DNA from: Mycobacterium sp. E2733
GTDB taxonomy: Bacteria; Actinomycetota; Actinomycetes; Mycobacteriales; Mycobacteriaceae
Direction of reading: 5' to 3'
Assembly: GCF_001667585.1 (NCBI RefSeq)
Contig: NZ_LZJZ01000042.1
Span: 1 to 61,272, forward strand
Length of the DNA stretch: 61,272 nucleotides
Each line of letters starts with the position of its first letter. The first letter of the stretch is position 1. The position numbers and the translations under genes are program-made. Shown piece by piece: positions 39,586 to 47,226 of this stretch. The notes under the pieces are model-generated. The model was not told the origin of the DNA, searched no databases, and saw nothing but the letters and a program-made list of their open reading frames with translations.

Positions 39586-40380
39586 ATGCGGCTGTATCGA
39601 GACCGGGCGGTGGTGTTGCGTCAACATAAGCTCGGCGAAGCCGACCGGATAGTCACGCTGCTCACCCGCGACCACGGCCTGGTTCGGGCGGTGGCGAAGG
39701 GCGTTCGCCGCACCCGCAGCAAATTCGGTGCGCGGCTGGAACCGTTCGCGCACATCGACGCGCAACTGCATCCCGGCCGCAATCTCGACATCGTCACCCA
39801 GGTCGTCTCGATCGACGCGTTCGCCACCGACATCGTCAGCGACTACGGCCGCTACACCTGTGGGTGCGCGATGCTGGAAACCGCCGAACGCCTCGCCGGG
39901 GAGGAGCGGGCCCCCGCCCCGGCCCTGCACCGGCTGACGGTGAGCGCGTTGCGGGCGGTGGCCGACGGCCGCCGCTCCCGGGACCTGCTGCTGGACGCCT
40001 ACCTGCTGCGTGCCATGGGCATCGCCGGATGGGCGCCGGCGCTGACCGAATGCGCCCGGTGCGCCACCCCCGGGCCGCATCGCGCGTTTCATGTCGGCGC
40101 CGGAGGCAGCGTGTGCACGCACTGCCGTCCGGCCGGGTCGACGACACCGCCGCCGGGTGTGCTGGATCTGATGTCCGCGCTGCACGACGGCGATTGGGAG
40201 TTCGCCGAAGAAGCCCCGCAATCGCACCGCAGCTACGTCAGCGGACTGGTGGCCGCGCACCTGCAATGGCACCTGGAACGCCAGCTCAAGACGTTGCCAC
40301 TGGTGGAGCGGACGTATCACGTCGACCGCACCATCGCCGAACGGCGAGCAGCGCTGATGGAGCAGTTGGACTGTGGCTAA
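39586..40380 (+). CDS. recO: DNA repair protein RecO
   Basis: A 264-residue mediator that helps load RecA on SSB-coated DNA. The N-terminal OB fold begins [20 protein letters not shown], and a zinc-binding region has [10 protein letters not shown] and CTHCRP near residues 155-185. ATG 39586 is preferred over GTG 39583 by similarity to the M. tuberculosis start. The 3' end overlaps the next gene by 8 bases, so it is translated with the prenyl transferase gene downstream, an arrangement common in mycobacteria. Confidence 0.94.
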   Translation: MRLYRDRAVVLRQHKLGEADRIVTLLTRDHGLVRAVAKGVRRTRSKFGARLEPFAHIDAQLHPGRNLDIVTQVVSIDAFATDIVSDYGRYTCGCAMLETAERLAGEERAPAPALHRLTVSALRAVADGRRSRDLLLDAYLLRAMGIAGWAPALTECARCATPGPHRAFHVGAGGSVCTHCRPAGSTTPPPGVLDLMSALHDGDWEFAEEAPQSHRSYVSGLVAAHLQWHLERQLKTLPLVERTYHVDRTIAERRAALMEQLDCG

Positions 40381-41263
40381 AGCGGAGCGCAAGCTCAAGT
40401 CGACCGGCTTCCCGCAACTGCCCCCGGCGCCCGACGATTACCCGGTCTTCCCCGAAAAGTCGACATGGCCGGTGGTGTTCCCCGAGTTGCCGCCGTCTCC
40501 AGGCGGCGGACCGAGCCGGCCACCACAGCACATCTCGAAGGCGGCGGCGCCCCGGATCCCGGCCGATCGCTTGCCCAATCATGTGGCGATCGTGATGGAC
40601 GGCAACGGCCGCTGGGCCACCCAACGTGGGTTGACCCGCACCGACGGCCACAAGGCGGGCGAGGCGGTCGTCATTGACATCGTATGTGGCGCAATTGAAA
40701 TCGGGATCAAGTGGCTCAGCCTCTACGCCTTCTCCACGGAAAACTGGAAGCGTTCGCCAGAGGAGGTCCGCTTCCTGATGGGTTTCAACCGCGACGTGGT
40801 GCGCATGCGCCGCGTGAACCTCAAGACCATAGGGGTCAAGATCCGCTGGGTGGGCTCGCGTCCACGCCTGTGGCGCAGCGTGATCAATGAATTGGCGATC
40901 GCTGAAGACATGACGAAGGACAACGACGTCATCACCGTCAACTACTGCGTCAACTACGGAGGCCGCGCCGAGATCGCGGACGCCACAAAAGAAATCGCGC
41001 GCCTGGCCGCCGCCGGCCGGCTGAACCCCGAGCGCATCACCGAGGCGACGGTGGCGCAGCACCTGCAACGGCCCGACATTCCCGACGTGGATCTCTTCCT
41101 GCGAAGCTCGGGGGAGCAGCGGTCCAGCAATTTCATGTTGTGGCAGGCCGCCTACGCGGAGTACATCTTCCAGGACAAGCTGTGGCCCGACTACGACCGC
41201 CGCGACCTGTGGGCGGCCTGCGAGGAATACGCTTCTCGCAATAGAAGATTCGGGAGTGCCTAA
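40373..41263 (+). CDS. uppS: Z-prenyl (decaprenyl) diphosphate synthase, UppS family
   Basis: A cis-prenyltransferase of 296 residues that makes the long polyprenyl diphosphate carrier for cell-wall precursors; the M. tuberculosis counterpart Rv2361c makes decaprenyl diphosphate. The catalytic Asp is in [10 protein letters not shown] (D76), followed by [21 protein letters not shown] and the C-terminal [18 protein letters not shown]. The roughly 65-residue Pro-rich N-terminal extension is typical of the mycobacterial enzyme. GTG 40373 lies within the end of recO. The 3' end shares one base with the next gene. Confidence 0.94.
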   Translation: MAKAERKLKSTGFPQLPPAPDDYPVFPEKSTWPVVFPELPPSPGGGPSRPPQHISKAAAPRIPADRLPNHVAIVMDGNGRWATQRGLTRTDGHKAGEAVVIDIVCGAIEIGIKWLSLYAFSTENWKRSPEEVRFLMGFNRDVVRMRRVNLKTIGVKIRWVGSRPRLWRSVINELAIAEDMTKDNDVITVNYCVNYGGRAEIADATKEIARLAAAGRLNPERITEATVAQHLQRPDIPDVDLFLRSSGEQRSSNFMLWQAAYAEYIFQDKLWPDYDRRDLWAACEEYASRNRRFGSA

Positions 41264-41691
41264 TGCCGTCACTGCAAGAGCGTCTGGCGTCCGTGCTCGG
41301 TGAAGTCCTTCCGGTCGAACAGGAAACCGACGGGGCGCTGACCGTACGCCATGGGGGAACCATCGCCTCGTTACGGGTGGTGAGCATTGCCGACGACCTC
41401 GATCTGGTGTCGCTGACCCAGGTCGTGGCGTGGGATCTGCCACTGACCAAGAAAGTCAGCGATCAGGTCGCCAGGCAGGCCCGCGAGAGCAACTTTGGCA
41501 GCGTTTCGCTCGTCGAGAAAATCAACAAGAAAGCCGTGCAACGCAATTCGAGTAAAAACAGCGCCAAAATCGCCGACGTGATGCTGCGTTATAACTTTCC
41601 CGGCGGCGGCCTGACCGACGATGCCCTGCGCACTCTGGTTCTGTTGGTGCTGGATTCGGGCGCCGGGATACGTCGCGCGTTGACGGATTAG
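41263..41691 (+). CDS. Small conserved protein, Rv2360c-like (YbjN/CesT-type chaperone fold possible)
   Basis: A cytosolic protein of 142 residues beginning [17 protein letters not shown], with no signal peptide or membrane helix. It alternates short strands (GALTVRHGGTIASLRVV) and helices and ends in LRTLVLLVLDSGAGIRRALTD, a layout like YbjN/type III chaperone-like domains. Size and position match M. tuberculosis Rv2360c (142 residues). It overlaps the last base of the prenyl transferase gene and so belongs to the recO operon. Its function is unknown. Confidence 0.8.
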   Translation: MPSLQERLASVLGEVLPVEQETDGALTVRHGGTIASLRVVSIADDLDLVSLTQVVAWDLPLTKKVSDQVARQARESNFGSVSLVEKINKKAVQRNSSKNSAKIADVMLRYNFPGGGLTDDALRTLVLLVLDSGAGIRRALTD

Positions 41692-41695
41692 GACT

Positions 41696-42697
41696 CTAGG
41701 ACACCGCCGATTCGGTCAGCGCGACGGCTACCGATCCCCGGGCGTTTTCGTCGACGCGGGCCTGCAGCAACGAGCGTAGGAGGTCTTGGTCGTGCTGAGC
41801 CGGTCGGGTCGAGTCGACGAACCGCTCGACGACTTCGACGAAGCGATCCGGGTGGTCTTTGAACGGCATGTGCCCGGAGTCTTCGAAGATCTCTAACCGT
41901 GACCCGGGTATCGCATCGTGGGCCATCCGGGCGTGGTCCACCGGGATCACGAAGTCATCCTCGCCCCAGATCACTTGCACCGGAATAGGTTGCGCGAGAT
42001 AGCTTCGGTCCAGCATTGTGACGAATTGGCCGCGCTTGTCCACCACCGACCGCAAGGTGCGCGCGAACGCCGACAATGCGCGCGGGTCCCGGAAGCCCTC
42101 GAGCAGATTTACCACGTCGGCGACGTCGTGCCCAAGGTTGGTGGGGCCCAATACGGTGGCCATGGCCCGCCCGAACAGTCGGATCGCCGGCATCACGCCC
42201 GGCATGCGCAGCATGGCCAGGGCCTCGCTGCCCAACGGCATCGCCGCCAACCGCAAGGCCACGCTTACCTCCTGGGCGACGCCGCCGCTGCTGACCAGCA
42301 CGATGCGCTCCACCAACTGCGGGTACTGATAGGCGAATTGCATTGCGACGCCGCCACCGAACGAATGACCGACCACGGTGACACGGTCGATGTCAAGCGC
42401 GGCAAGCAGGTCGCGCATGCCGTTCGCGAAGGCTGCCAACGAGTAGTCGGCGCGTGGTTTGTCCGATTCCCCGTGGCCCAGCAGATCCGGTGCGATGACC
42501 GTGAACCGTCGCGCCAGTTTGGCGTGTACCGGCTCCCATGCCGTGGACTTGTCGCCGACGCCGTGGATCAGCAGCAGAGCCGGTCCCGACCCCGCGATCC
42601 GGAACGCACGTCGGTAGCCATGGATGGTGCGAAATTGCAGTGACGGAGCCTCGACGTCGCGGACGGGCCGCAGATGGGGCGATGGGTGGTTCCGCAT
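41696..42697 (-). CDS. Alpha/beta-fold hydrolase
   Basis: A 333-residue hydrolase. The oxyanion segment LLIHGVGDKSTAW, the nucleophile serine in VVGHSFGGGVAMQFA near 125, an acid in IWGEDDFVIPVDH and a histidine in EDSGHMPFKDHP give a complete triad. It resembles serine esterases of the epoxide hydrolase/meta-cleavage hydrolase type (M. tuberculosis Rv2715-like); the substrate is unknown. It is read leftward and ends 4 bases from the convergent Rv2360c-like gene. I recall no such gene here in M. tuberculosis, so it may be a lineage-specific insertion or loss. Confidence 0.85.
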   Translation of the reverse strand: MRNHPSPHLRPVRDVEAPSLQFRTIHGYRRAFRIAGSGPALLLIHGVGDKSTAWEPVHAKLARRFTVIAPDLLGHGESDKPRADYSLAAFANGMRDLLAALDIDRVTVVGHSFGGGVAMQFAYQYPQLVERIVLVSSGGVAQEVSVALRLAAMPLGSEALAMLRMPGVMPAIRLFGRAMATVLGPTNLGHDVADVVNLLEGFRDPRALSAFARTLRSVVDKRGQFVTMLDRSYLAQPIPVQVIWGEDDFVIPVDHARMAHDAIPGSRLEIFEDSGHMPFKDHPDRFVEVVERFVDSTRPAQHDQDLLRSLLQARVDENARGSVAVALTESAVS

Positions 42698-42838
42698 GGT
42701 GCTCTCAATTCCCTAGAGTTGTTGCTCGTCTCGGCCCGTGGGCCACTCATGGGTAGGAGCACGCGGCGGGCGCGTGTCGGGACACTTTTTCCAGAACTAT
42801 TTTTTCCGCCGTGCCGCGTTCGGCCGGCAAGGGTCAAC

Positions 42839-43231
42839 CTAGGACCCGCACTGTGAACAGGTGCCGAAGATCTCGATCGTGTGGCTGACGTCGGAATAGC
42901 CGTGTTTGGACGCGACTTGCGCCGCCCACTCCTCAACCTCGTGGTCGCCCACTTCGATGGTGGAACCGCAGCTGCGGCAGACCAGATGGTGATGGTGATG
43001 TTCGGAGCACCTGCGGTAGACGGACTCGCCGGTGTCGGTGCGCAGCGTGTCGACCATTCCCGCCGCCGCCATTGACTGCAGCGTCCGGTAGACGGTGGTC
43101 AGCCCGATGTTCTCGCCGCGGCGGCGCAGCTCGTCGTGCAACTCCTGCGCCGAGCGGAAGTCGTCGAGGGTGTCCATCAGCGTGGAGATCGCCGCTCGCT
43201 GACGGGTCGACCGGACACTCGCGCCTGTCAC
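42839..43231 (-). CDS. zur: Zinc uptake regulator Zur (FurB)
   Basis: A Fur-family repressor of 130 residues that blocks zinc-uptake and paralogous ribosomal protein genes when zinc is plentiful. It has the Fur winged helix (TRQRAAISTLMD...GLTTVYRTLQSMAAAG), a histidine run at 78-82 and two structural zinc pairs, CRSC at 85-88 and CSQC at 125-128. GTG 43231 overlaps the smtB stop by GTGA, so smtB and zur form one unit, as in M. tuberculosis Rv2358-Rv2359. Regulation by SmtB at the shared promoter is expected. Confidence 0.94.
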   Translation of the reverse strand: MTGASVRSTRQRAAISTLMDTLDDFRSAQELHDELRRRGENIGLTTVYRTLQSMAAAGMVDTLRTDTGESVYRRCSEHHHHHLVCRSCGSTIEVGDHEVEEWAAQVASKHGYSDVSHTIEIFGTCSQCGS

Positions 43232-43668
43232 GGTGTGTCCTCGCTCGCGTGGGCGACCGCGTCCACGACGATGTGCGCCAGGTGATGGTCGGCCAGCCGA
43301 TACAGCACCTCGCGGCCGGATCGCTCCCCGGCGACGACGCCGGCGGCCTTGAGGATCTTCAGGTGCTGGCTGACCAATGGCTGCGGCACACCGAGCGCGT
43401 CGACCAGCTCGTGCACGCAGCGCTGGGATTCACGCAGCTGCAACACGATGGCGATCCGCACCGGAGCGGCCAGCGCGCGCAGCAGCTCCCCGGCCGCGTC
43501 GAGAATTTCCCGCGGCGGCGGGACGGGGTAGTCCGCCGGCGCGTGTCCGCCGGGCACGGTTTCGGCGTGCTCGTGGGCAACCGCGCTCATGACCGATCCC
43601 ATGTCACCGCCGGCGGTGGCCGGCATCGAGGAAGACGGGGAGGGGGATATCGCCATGGAGAGAGTCAT
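43228..43668 (-). CDS. smtB: Zinc-responsive ArsR-type repressor SmtB
   Basis: An ArsR/SmtB winged-helix repressor of about 146 residues. The core (PPREILDAAGELLRALAAPVR, then QRCVHELVDALGVPQPLVSQHLKILKAAGVV) is intact, and the C-terminal helix DHHLAHIVVDAVAHAS carries the alpha-5 metal-binding residues. In M. tuberculosis it represses the smtB-zur operon when zinc is low and releases it when zinc binds. ATG 43668 with GAGGT upstream is my choice; ATG 43656 is possible, and longer starts would run into the candidate operator. The N-terminal tail is poorly conserved and low-complexity. Confidence 0.92.
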   Translation of the reverse strand: MTLSMAISPSPSSSMPATAGGDMGSVMSAVAHEHAETVPGGHAPADYPVPPPREILDAAGELLRALAAPVRIAIVLQLRESQRCVHELVDALGVPQPLVSQHLKILKAAGVVAGERSGREVLYRLADHHLAHIVVDAVAHASEDTP

Positions 43669-43727
43669 CACCTCGAGAAGTGCCAGGTAGTGGGGAGGAC
43701 ACGCCGTGAGACGGTCGACTTCCACTG

Positions 43728-43751
43728 TCACATGCATGATGACGCATGTCA
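43728..43751. promoter_or_regulatory. Inverted repeat in the smtB-glyS intergenic region, candidate SmtB operator
   Basis: ACATGC at 43730-43735 and GCATGT at 43744-43749 form an inverted repeat around an 8-base centre, with a further T/A match outside at 43728/43751. It lies 60 bases upstream of smtB and 100 bases before glyS. ArsR-type repressors bind such dyads upstream of their own gene. The assignment is by position. Confidence 0.4.
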
Positions 43752-43771
43752 AAGACCGCGGGGCCGATCGT

Positions 43772-43777
43772 TACGAT
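43772..43777 (+). promoter_or_regulatory. Possible -10 box for glyS
   Basis: TACGAT, with weak upstream sequence GTCAAA about 18 bases before it. It is 74 bases from the proposed glyS start. This is a weak call based on one hexamer. Confidence 0.25.
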
Positions 43778-43850
43778 GACGAATGCTCTGCGCACGGCGG
43801 CCGAGCGCCGCTCGTGCCCACCCAAACCCGGAAAGGGAGTGCACCACCCC

Positions 43851-45236
43851 GTGGCGTCCGTCATCGACACCGTAGTGAACCTGGCCAAACGGCGCGGCTT
43901 CGTCTTTCCTTCCGGTGAGATCTACGGCGGCACCCGGTCGGCGTGGGACTACGGCCCGCTGGGAGTGGAACTCAAAGAGAACATCAAACGGCAGTGGTGG
44001 CGATCGGTGGTCACCGGGCGCGACGACGTCGTGGGCATCGATTCGTCGATCATCCTTCCGCGGCAGGTCTGGGTGGCCTCCGGCCACGTCGAGGTCTTCC
44101 ACGACCCACTGGTCGAGTGCCTGAACTGCCACCATCGGCATCGGCAGGACCACATGCAGGAGGCTTACGCGACCAAGAAGGGCATCGACGACCCCGACTC
44201 GGTGCCGATGACCGAGATCGTCTGCCCGGATTGTGGAACCAAGGGCCAGTGGACGGAGCCGCGCGAGTTCAACATGATGCTCAAGACCCACCTCGGGCCG
44301 ATCGAGACCGAGGAGGGCTTGCACTATCTGCGTCCGGAGACCGCGCAGGGCATCTTCATCAACTTCGCCAACGTGGTCACCACCGCGCGGAAGAAGCCGC
44401 CGTTCGGTATCGGCCAGATCGGCAAGAGTTTTCGCAACGAAATCACGCCAGGCAACTTTATTTTCCGCACCCGCGAGTTCGAGCAAATGGAAATGGAGTT
44501 CTTCGTGGAGCCGTCGACCGCGAAGGAATGGCACCAATATTGGATCGACACCCGCCTGCAGTGGTATGTCGAGTTCGGCCTCGACCCGGAGAATTTGCGG
44601 TTATTCGAACACCCCGCCGACAAGCTCTCGCACTACTCCGACCGGACCGTCGACATCGAGTACAAGTTCGGCTTCGCGGGCAACCCGTGGGGCGAACTGG
44701 AAGGCGTCGCCAACCGGACCGATTTCGACTTGTCCACGCACGCAAAACACTCCGGTGCCGACCTGTCGTACTACGACCAGGGCACCGATACGCGGTACAC
44801 CCCGTATGTCATCGAACCGGCTGCCGGGCTGACGCGGTCGTTCATGGCGTTTCTGATCGACGCTTACACCGAGGACCAGGCCCCCAATGCCAAGGGTGTG
44901 ATGGAGAAGCGCACGCTGCTCCGGCTGGATCCGCGGTTGGCGCCGGTCAAGGCCGCGGTGCTGCCGCTGTCCCGGCACGCTGACTTGAGCCCCAAGGCTC
45001 GCGACTTGGCCGCCGAGTTGCGTGGCTGCTGGAACATCGATTTCGACGACGCCGGCGCTATCGGGCGCCGCTACCGGCGCCAGGACGAAGTGGGGACACC
45101 GTTCTGTGTGACCGTCGATTTCGATTCCCTCGAAGACAACGCCGTCACGGTGCGCCGGCGCGACGACATGACGCAGGAGCGCGTCGCGATGAACGCCGTC
45201 GCCGACTACTTGGCCGCGCGGCTCAAGGGTTGCTGA
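43851..45236 (+). CDS. glyS: Glycyl-tRNA synthetase
   Basis: A class II aminoacyl-tRNA synthetase of about 461 residues that charges tRNA-Gly (alpha2 type). Motif 2 is [25 protein letters not shown]; motif 3 is [13 protein letters not shown] prefer GTG 43851 ([16 protein letters not shown]), 11 bases after AGGGAG; GTG 43839, which matches the start annotated in M. tuberculosis, is too close to that site. Two pairs, CLNC at 90-93 and CPDC at 125-128, form a likely zinc knuckle; as I remember it, the M. tuberculosis enzyme lacks these cysteines. The gene is divergent from smtB-zur. Confidence 0.93.
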   Translation: MASVIDTVVNLAKRRGFVFPSGEIYGGTRSAWDYGPLGVELKENIKRQWWRSVVTGRDDVVGIDSSIILPRQVWVASGHVEVFHDPLVECLNCHHRHRQDHMQEAYATKKGIDDPDSVPMTEIVCPDCGTKGQWTEPREFNMMLKTHLGPIETEEGLHYLRPETAQGIFINFANVVTTARKKPPFGIGQIGKSFRNEITPGNFIFRTREFEQMEMEFFVEPSTAKEWHQYWIDTRLQWYVEFGLDPENLRLFEHPADKLSHYSDRTVDIEYKFGFAGNPWGELEGVANRTDFDLSTHAKHSGADLSYYDQGTDTRYTPYVIEPAAGLTRSFMAFLIDAYTEDQAPNAKGVMEKRTLLRLDPRLAPVKAAVLPLSRHADLSPKARDLAAELRGCWNIDFDDAGAIGRRYRRQDEVGTPFCVTVDFDSLEDNAVTVRRRDDMTQERVAMNAVADYLAARLKGC

Positions 45237-45272
45237 CCGGCGCCGGCTCCCTCCCCTTCCGGCCCCCGCCCA

Positions 45273-45309
45273 GGGTCCCAACTTGGCTGGTTGACCGGCG
45301 TGGGGACCC
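45273..45309. terminator. Possible stem-loop after glyS
   Basis: GGGTCCC at 45273-45279 pairs with GGGACCC at 45303-45309 across 23 bases, 37 bases after the glyS stop. There is no T-run after the stem, so it would be a non-canonical actinobacterial terminator at best. Confidence 0.3.
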
Positions 45310-45469
45310 CGGCGCCGCGTTATTAAACGTTTCGTAAAAAACCGTTCCTGGGTAGCCGATTGGCCTAGGCTCTTAGGGCGATGTTCCTCACGTGTCTAGT
45401 CGCCGGGGGGTGGGTGTCGGTTCGTGTGGGTGTAGGTGGCGTTGACTCGGTCGGTGAGTCGGGGATGTG

Positions 45470-46687
45470 ATGATTCCAGCTTTTATGTTCTTCCCCCCCG
45501 AGATCAACTCTGCGCTGATGTATGGCGGCGCCGGGCCCGGCCCACTGTTGACGGCGGCCTCGGCCTGGCAAGCGCTGGCGGCGGATTTGGCGGCCGCGGC
45601 GGCCTCGTTCGAGTCGGTGGTGACGGGAGTCGCCGCCGGTCCCTGGACCGGTCCGTCGTCCGCGGCGATGGTGGCGGCGGCGACACCGTATCTGCAGTGG
45701 CTGATCTCGGCCGCCGGACAAGCTGAGCTCGCGTCCGCCCAGGCGACCGCGGCGGCGACGGCTTATGAGGCGGCGTTCATGGCGACGGTGCCCACCCCGG
45801 AGGTGCTTGAAAATCGCCTCCGGTTGCTCATGCTGATCGCCACGAACTTCTTCGGTCAGAACACCCCGGCGATCGCGATGACCGAAATCGAGTACATGGA
45901 GATGTGGGCCCGGGATGTGGCCGCGATGGTGGGCTACCACATCGGGGCCCAGACGGTGGCGGCGACGCTGCCGGCGTTCAGCGTCCCGCCGATGGCCCTG
46001 GGTGGGCTGGCAGGGCTGGTGACGGCGCCGCTCGACCTGGTGTCTCAGGCTTTCGGAGCGTTCTCGTCGCTGGGGGCCACCTTCGTTTCGGAGCTGCAGT
46101 CGGTGCTGGGAGCGTTCTTCCCCGGCCTGTCGTCGGTGACGTCGTTGCTCTCGTCGATGCCGGTGACCACGATGACCGCGCTGGCGCCGATCGGCATGTA
46201 TCCGGCGAGCGCGCTGATGTCCCCGATGATGGTCCTGGCCCACAACGTCGGGCCGGCGGCACCCGCAATGGCCGGTGTCACCACCGTGGCCGCGGGAACC
46301 CCGCAAGCCATCGCGGGCGGCGTGCATGGGTTGCAGTCGGCCGGCGGGCTGGGCGTCGCGACGGCCGGGTTGGGCACGGCGCGGTTCGTGGGAGCGATTA
46401 CAGTGCCGCCGACCTGGCAGGGCTCGATGCCGGTGCCGGCGGTCCTCACGAGTCTCGCCGTGCCGGCCTTGGGCACCCAAATACCGACCCCGATCGCGAC
46501 CGGGGGATCGTCTTCGCCGTCATCCGCACCCGCCGGTTCGTCCCCGGCCATGGCCATGGCGATGGACGGCCGGGAAACCGGGAACGACAAGACCGACCAG
46601 ACCGACCGGAGGGGACGCCGCGGCGGGGAGAATCCACACGTCGTGCAGTCGCGGCCCAAGGTCGTCCCGCGGACCAAGGGCGGATAG
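45470..46687 (+). CDS. PPE family protein
   Basis: A mycobacterial PPE protein of about 405 residues, exported by type VII (ESX) systems usually with a PE partner. The N-terminal domain has the family Pro-Pro-Glu in FFPPEINSALMYGG, and a WxG-like turn (GPWTGPSSAAM) near residue 60. Further along, GAITVPPTWQGS near 310 resembles the GxxSVPxxW motif of the PPE-SVP group. The tail is charged (RETGNDKTDQTDRRGRRGG). ATG 45470 is used; GTG 45467 is in frame. No PE gene is adjacent. M. tuberculosis has PPE40 at this place beside glyS. The small gene downstream is a likely functional companion. Confidence 0.9.
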   Translation: MIPAFMFFPPEINSALMYGGAGPGPLLTAASAWQALAADLAAAAASFESVVTGVAAGPWTGPSSAAMVAAATPYLQWLISAAGQAELASAQATAAATAYEAAFMATVPTPEVLENRLRLLMLIATNFFGQNTPAIAMTEIEYMEMWARDVAAMVGYHIGAQTVAATLPAFSVPPMALGGLAGLVTAPLDLVSQAFGAFSSLGATFVSELQSVLGAFFPGLSSVTSLLSSMPVTTMTALAPIGMYPASALMSPMMVLAHNVGPAAPAMAGVTTVAAGTPQAIAGGVHGLQSAGGLGVATAGLGTARFVGAITVPPTWQGSMPVPAVLTSLAVPALGTQIPTPIATGGSSSPSSAPAGSSPAMAMAMDGRETGNDKTDQTDRRGRRGGENPHVVQSRPKVVPRTKGG

Positions 46688-46811
46688 CGCGGGACCACCG
46701 CCATCCGACTGGCGCTGTGGGTCCGGTGGCCCGCTTGCCGGTTTCGGCCCGGGCGGCCGGCGGATGCCTCGCGAAAAGCAAATCCACGTTTTTCGGGTAT
46801 TTGTCTGAAGT

Positions 46812-46841
46812 TTGGCTTACGATGTGCCTGCTTGCTGTTAT
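46812..46841 (+). promoter_or_regulatory. Possible promoter for the small gene at 46888
   Basis: TTGGCT at 46812-46817 and TGTTAT at 46836-46841 are separated by 18 bases, in a locally AT-rich stretch between the PPE gene and its small neighbour. The proposed transcript would begin just before the hairpin at 46851-46876. Confidence 0.35.
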
Positions 46842-46850
46842 TAGGTTCGG

Positions 46851-46876
46851 CCACAGCCTCCGAAAATCGGCTGTGG
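46851..46876 (+). promoter_or_regulatory. Perfect 8-bp hairpin immediately upstream of a ribosome binding site
   Basis: CCACAGCC and GGCTGTGG pair exactly around a 10-base loop, ending one base before the AAGGGGG ribosome site of the gene at 46888. An alternative inner pairing, CCGA-AAA-TCGG, overlaps the loop, so two mutually exclusive folds are possible. It may control translation, or in DNA form serve as an operator. Confidence 0.5.
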
Positions 46877-46887
46877 AAGGGGGCAAC

Positions 46888-47202
46888 ATGCTTTTGCCTC
46901 TTGGTCCGCCGTTACCCGATGACTCGGTATCGGCGGTTCGGGGTGAGTCGGGGATGCTCGGTGGTCTTTCGGTTCCGCTCGTGTGGGGCGTTGTCGTGCC
47001 GCCGGATGACTACGACCATTGGGCCCCGAAGCCGGAAGTGAGCGCCGATCCCGGCGACGTGGCGGCCGAGGCCCCCGCCCCTACCGCGGTCGCGGACACC
47101 AAAGAATGGACCGAGTGGAAGCGGTGGGAAGGCGAAGCCGAACCCCACTTCGAGATGCCGCGCAGCGGAGGCGTGATTCCGCACTCACCGGCCGCCGGTT
47201 GA
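46888..47202 (+). CDS. Small PPE-linked conserved mycobacterial protein
   Basis: A 104-residue acidic, proline-rich protein (MLLPLGPPLPDDSVSAVRG..., ending GGVIPHSPAAG) with no signal peptide or membrane helix. It has a strong AAGGGGG ribosome site. The N- and C-terminal stretches look conserved, and I associate them with small genes found next to PPE-type loci in mycobacteria; I do not know a function. It lies 200 bases after the PPE gene with its own promoter-like sequence and a leader hairpin. Most of the middle (VSADPGDVAAEAPAPTAVA) is low complexity. Confidence 0.7.
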   Translation: MLLPLGPPLPDDSVSAVRGESGMLGGLSVPLVWGVVVPPDDYDHWAPKPEVSADPGDVAAEAPAPTAVADTKEWTEWKRWEGEAEPHFEMPRSGGVIPHSPAAG

Positions 47203-47226
47203 CCGCCGGGGTCTAGCGCGAGCGGC

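Noticed and set aside
42775..42805. GTGTC-GG-GACAC followed by TTTTT, resembling an intrinsic terminator on the plus strand
   Set aside because: The loop would be only two bases and no plus-strand gene ends nearby; the sequence sits upstream of a minus-strand gene.
45904..46887. Long plus-strand frame running from inside the PPE gene into the small gene at 46888
   Set aside because: The part inside the PPE gene is out-of-frame shadow. Only the last 104 codons have a ribosome site, a leader and plausible protein sequence.
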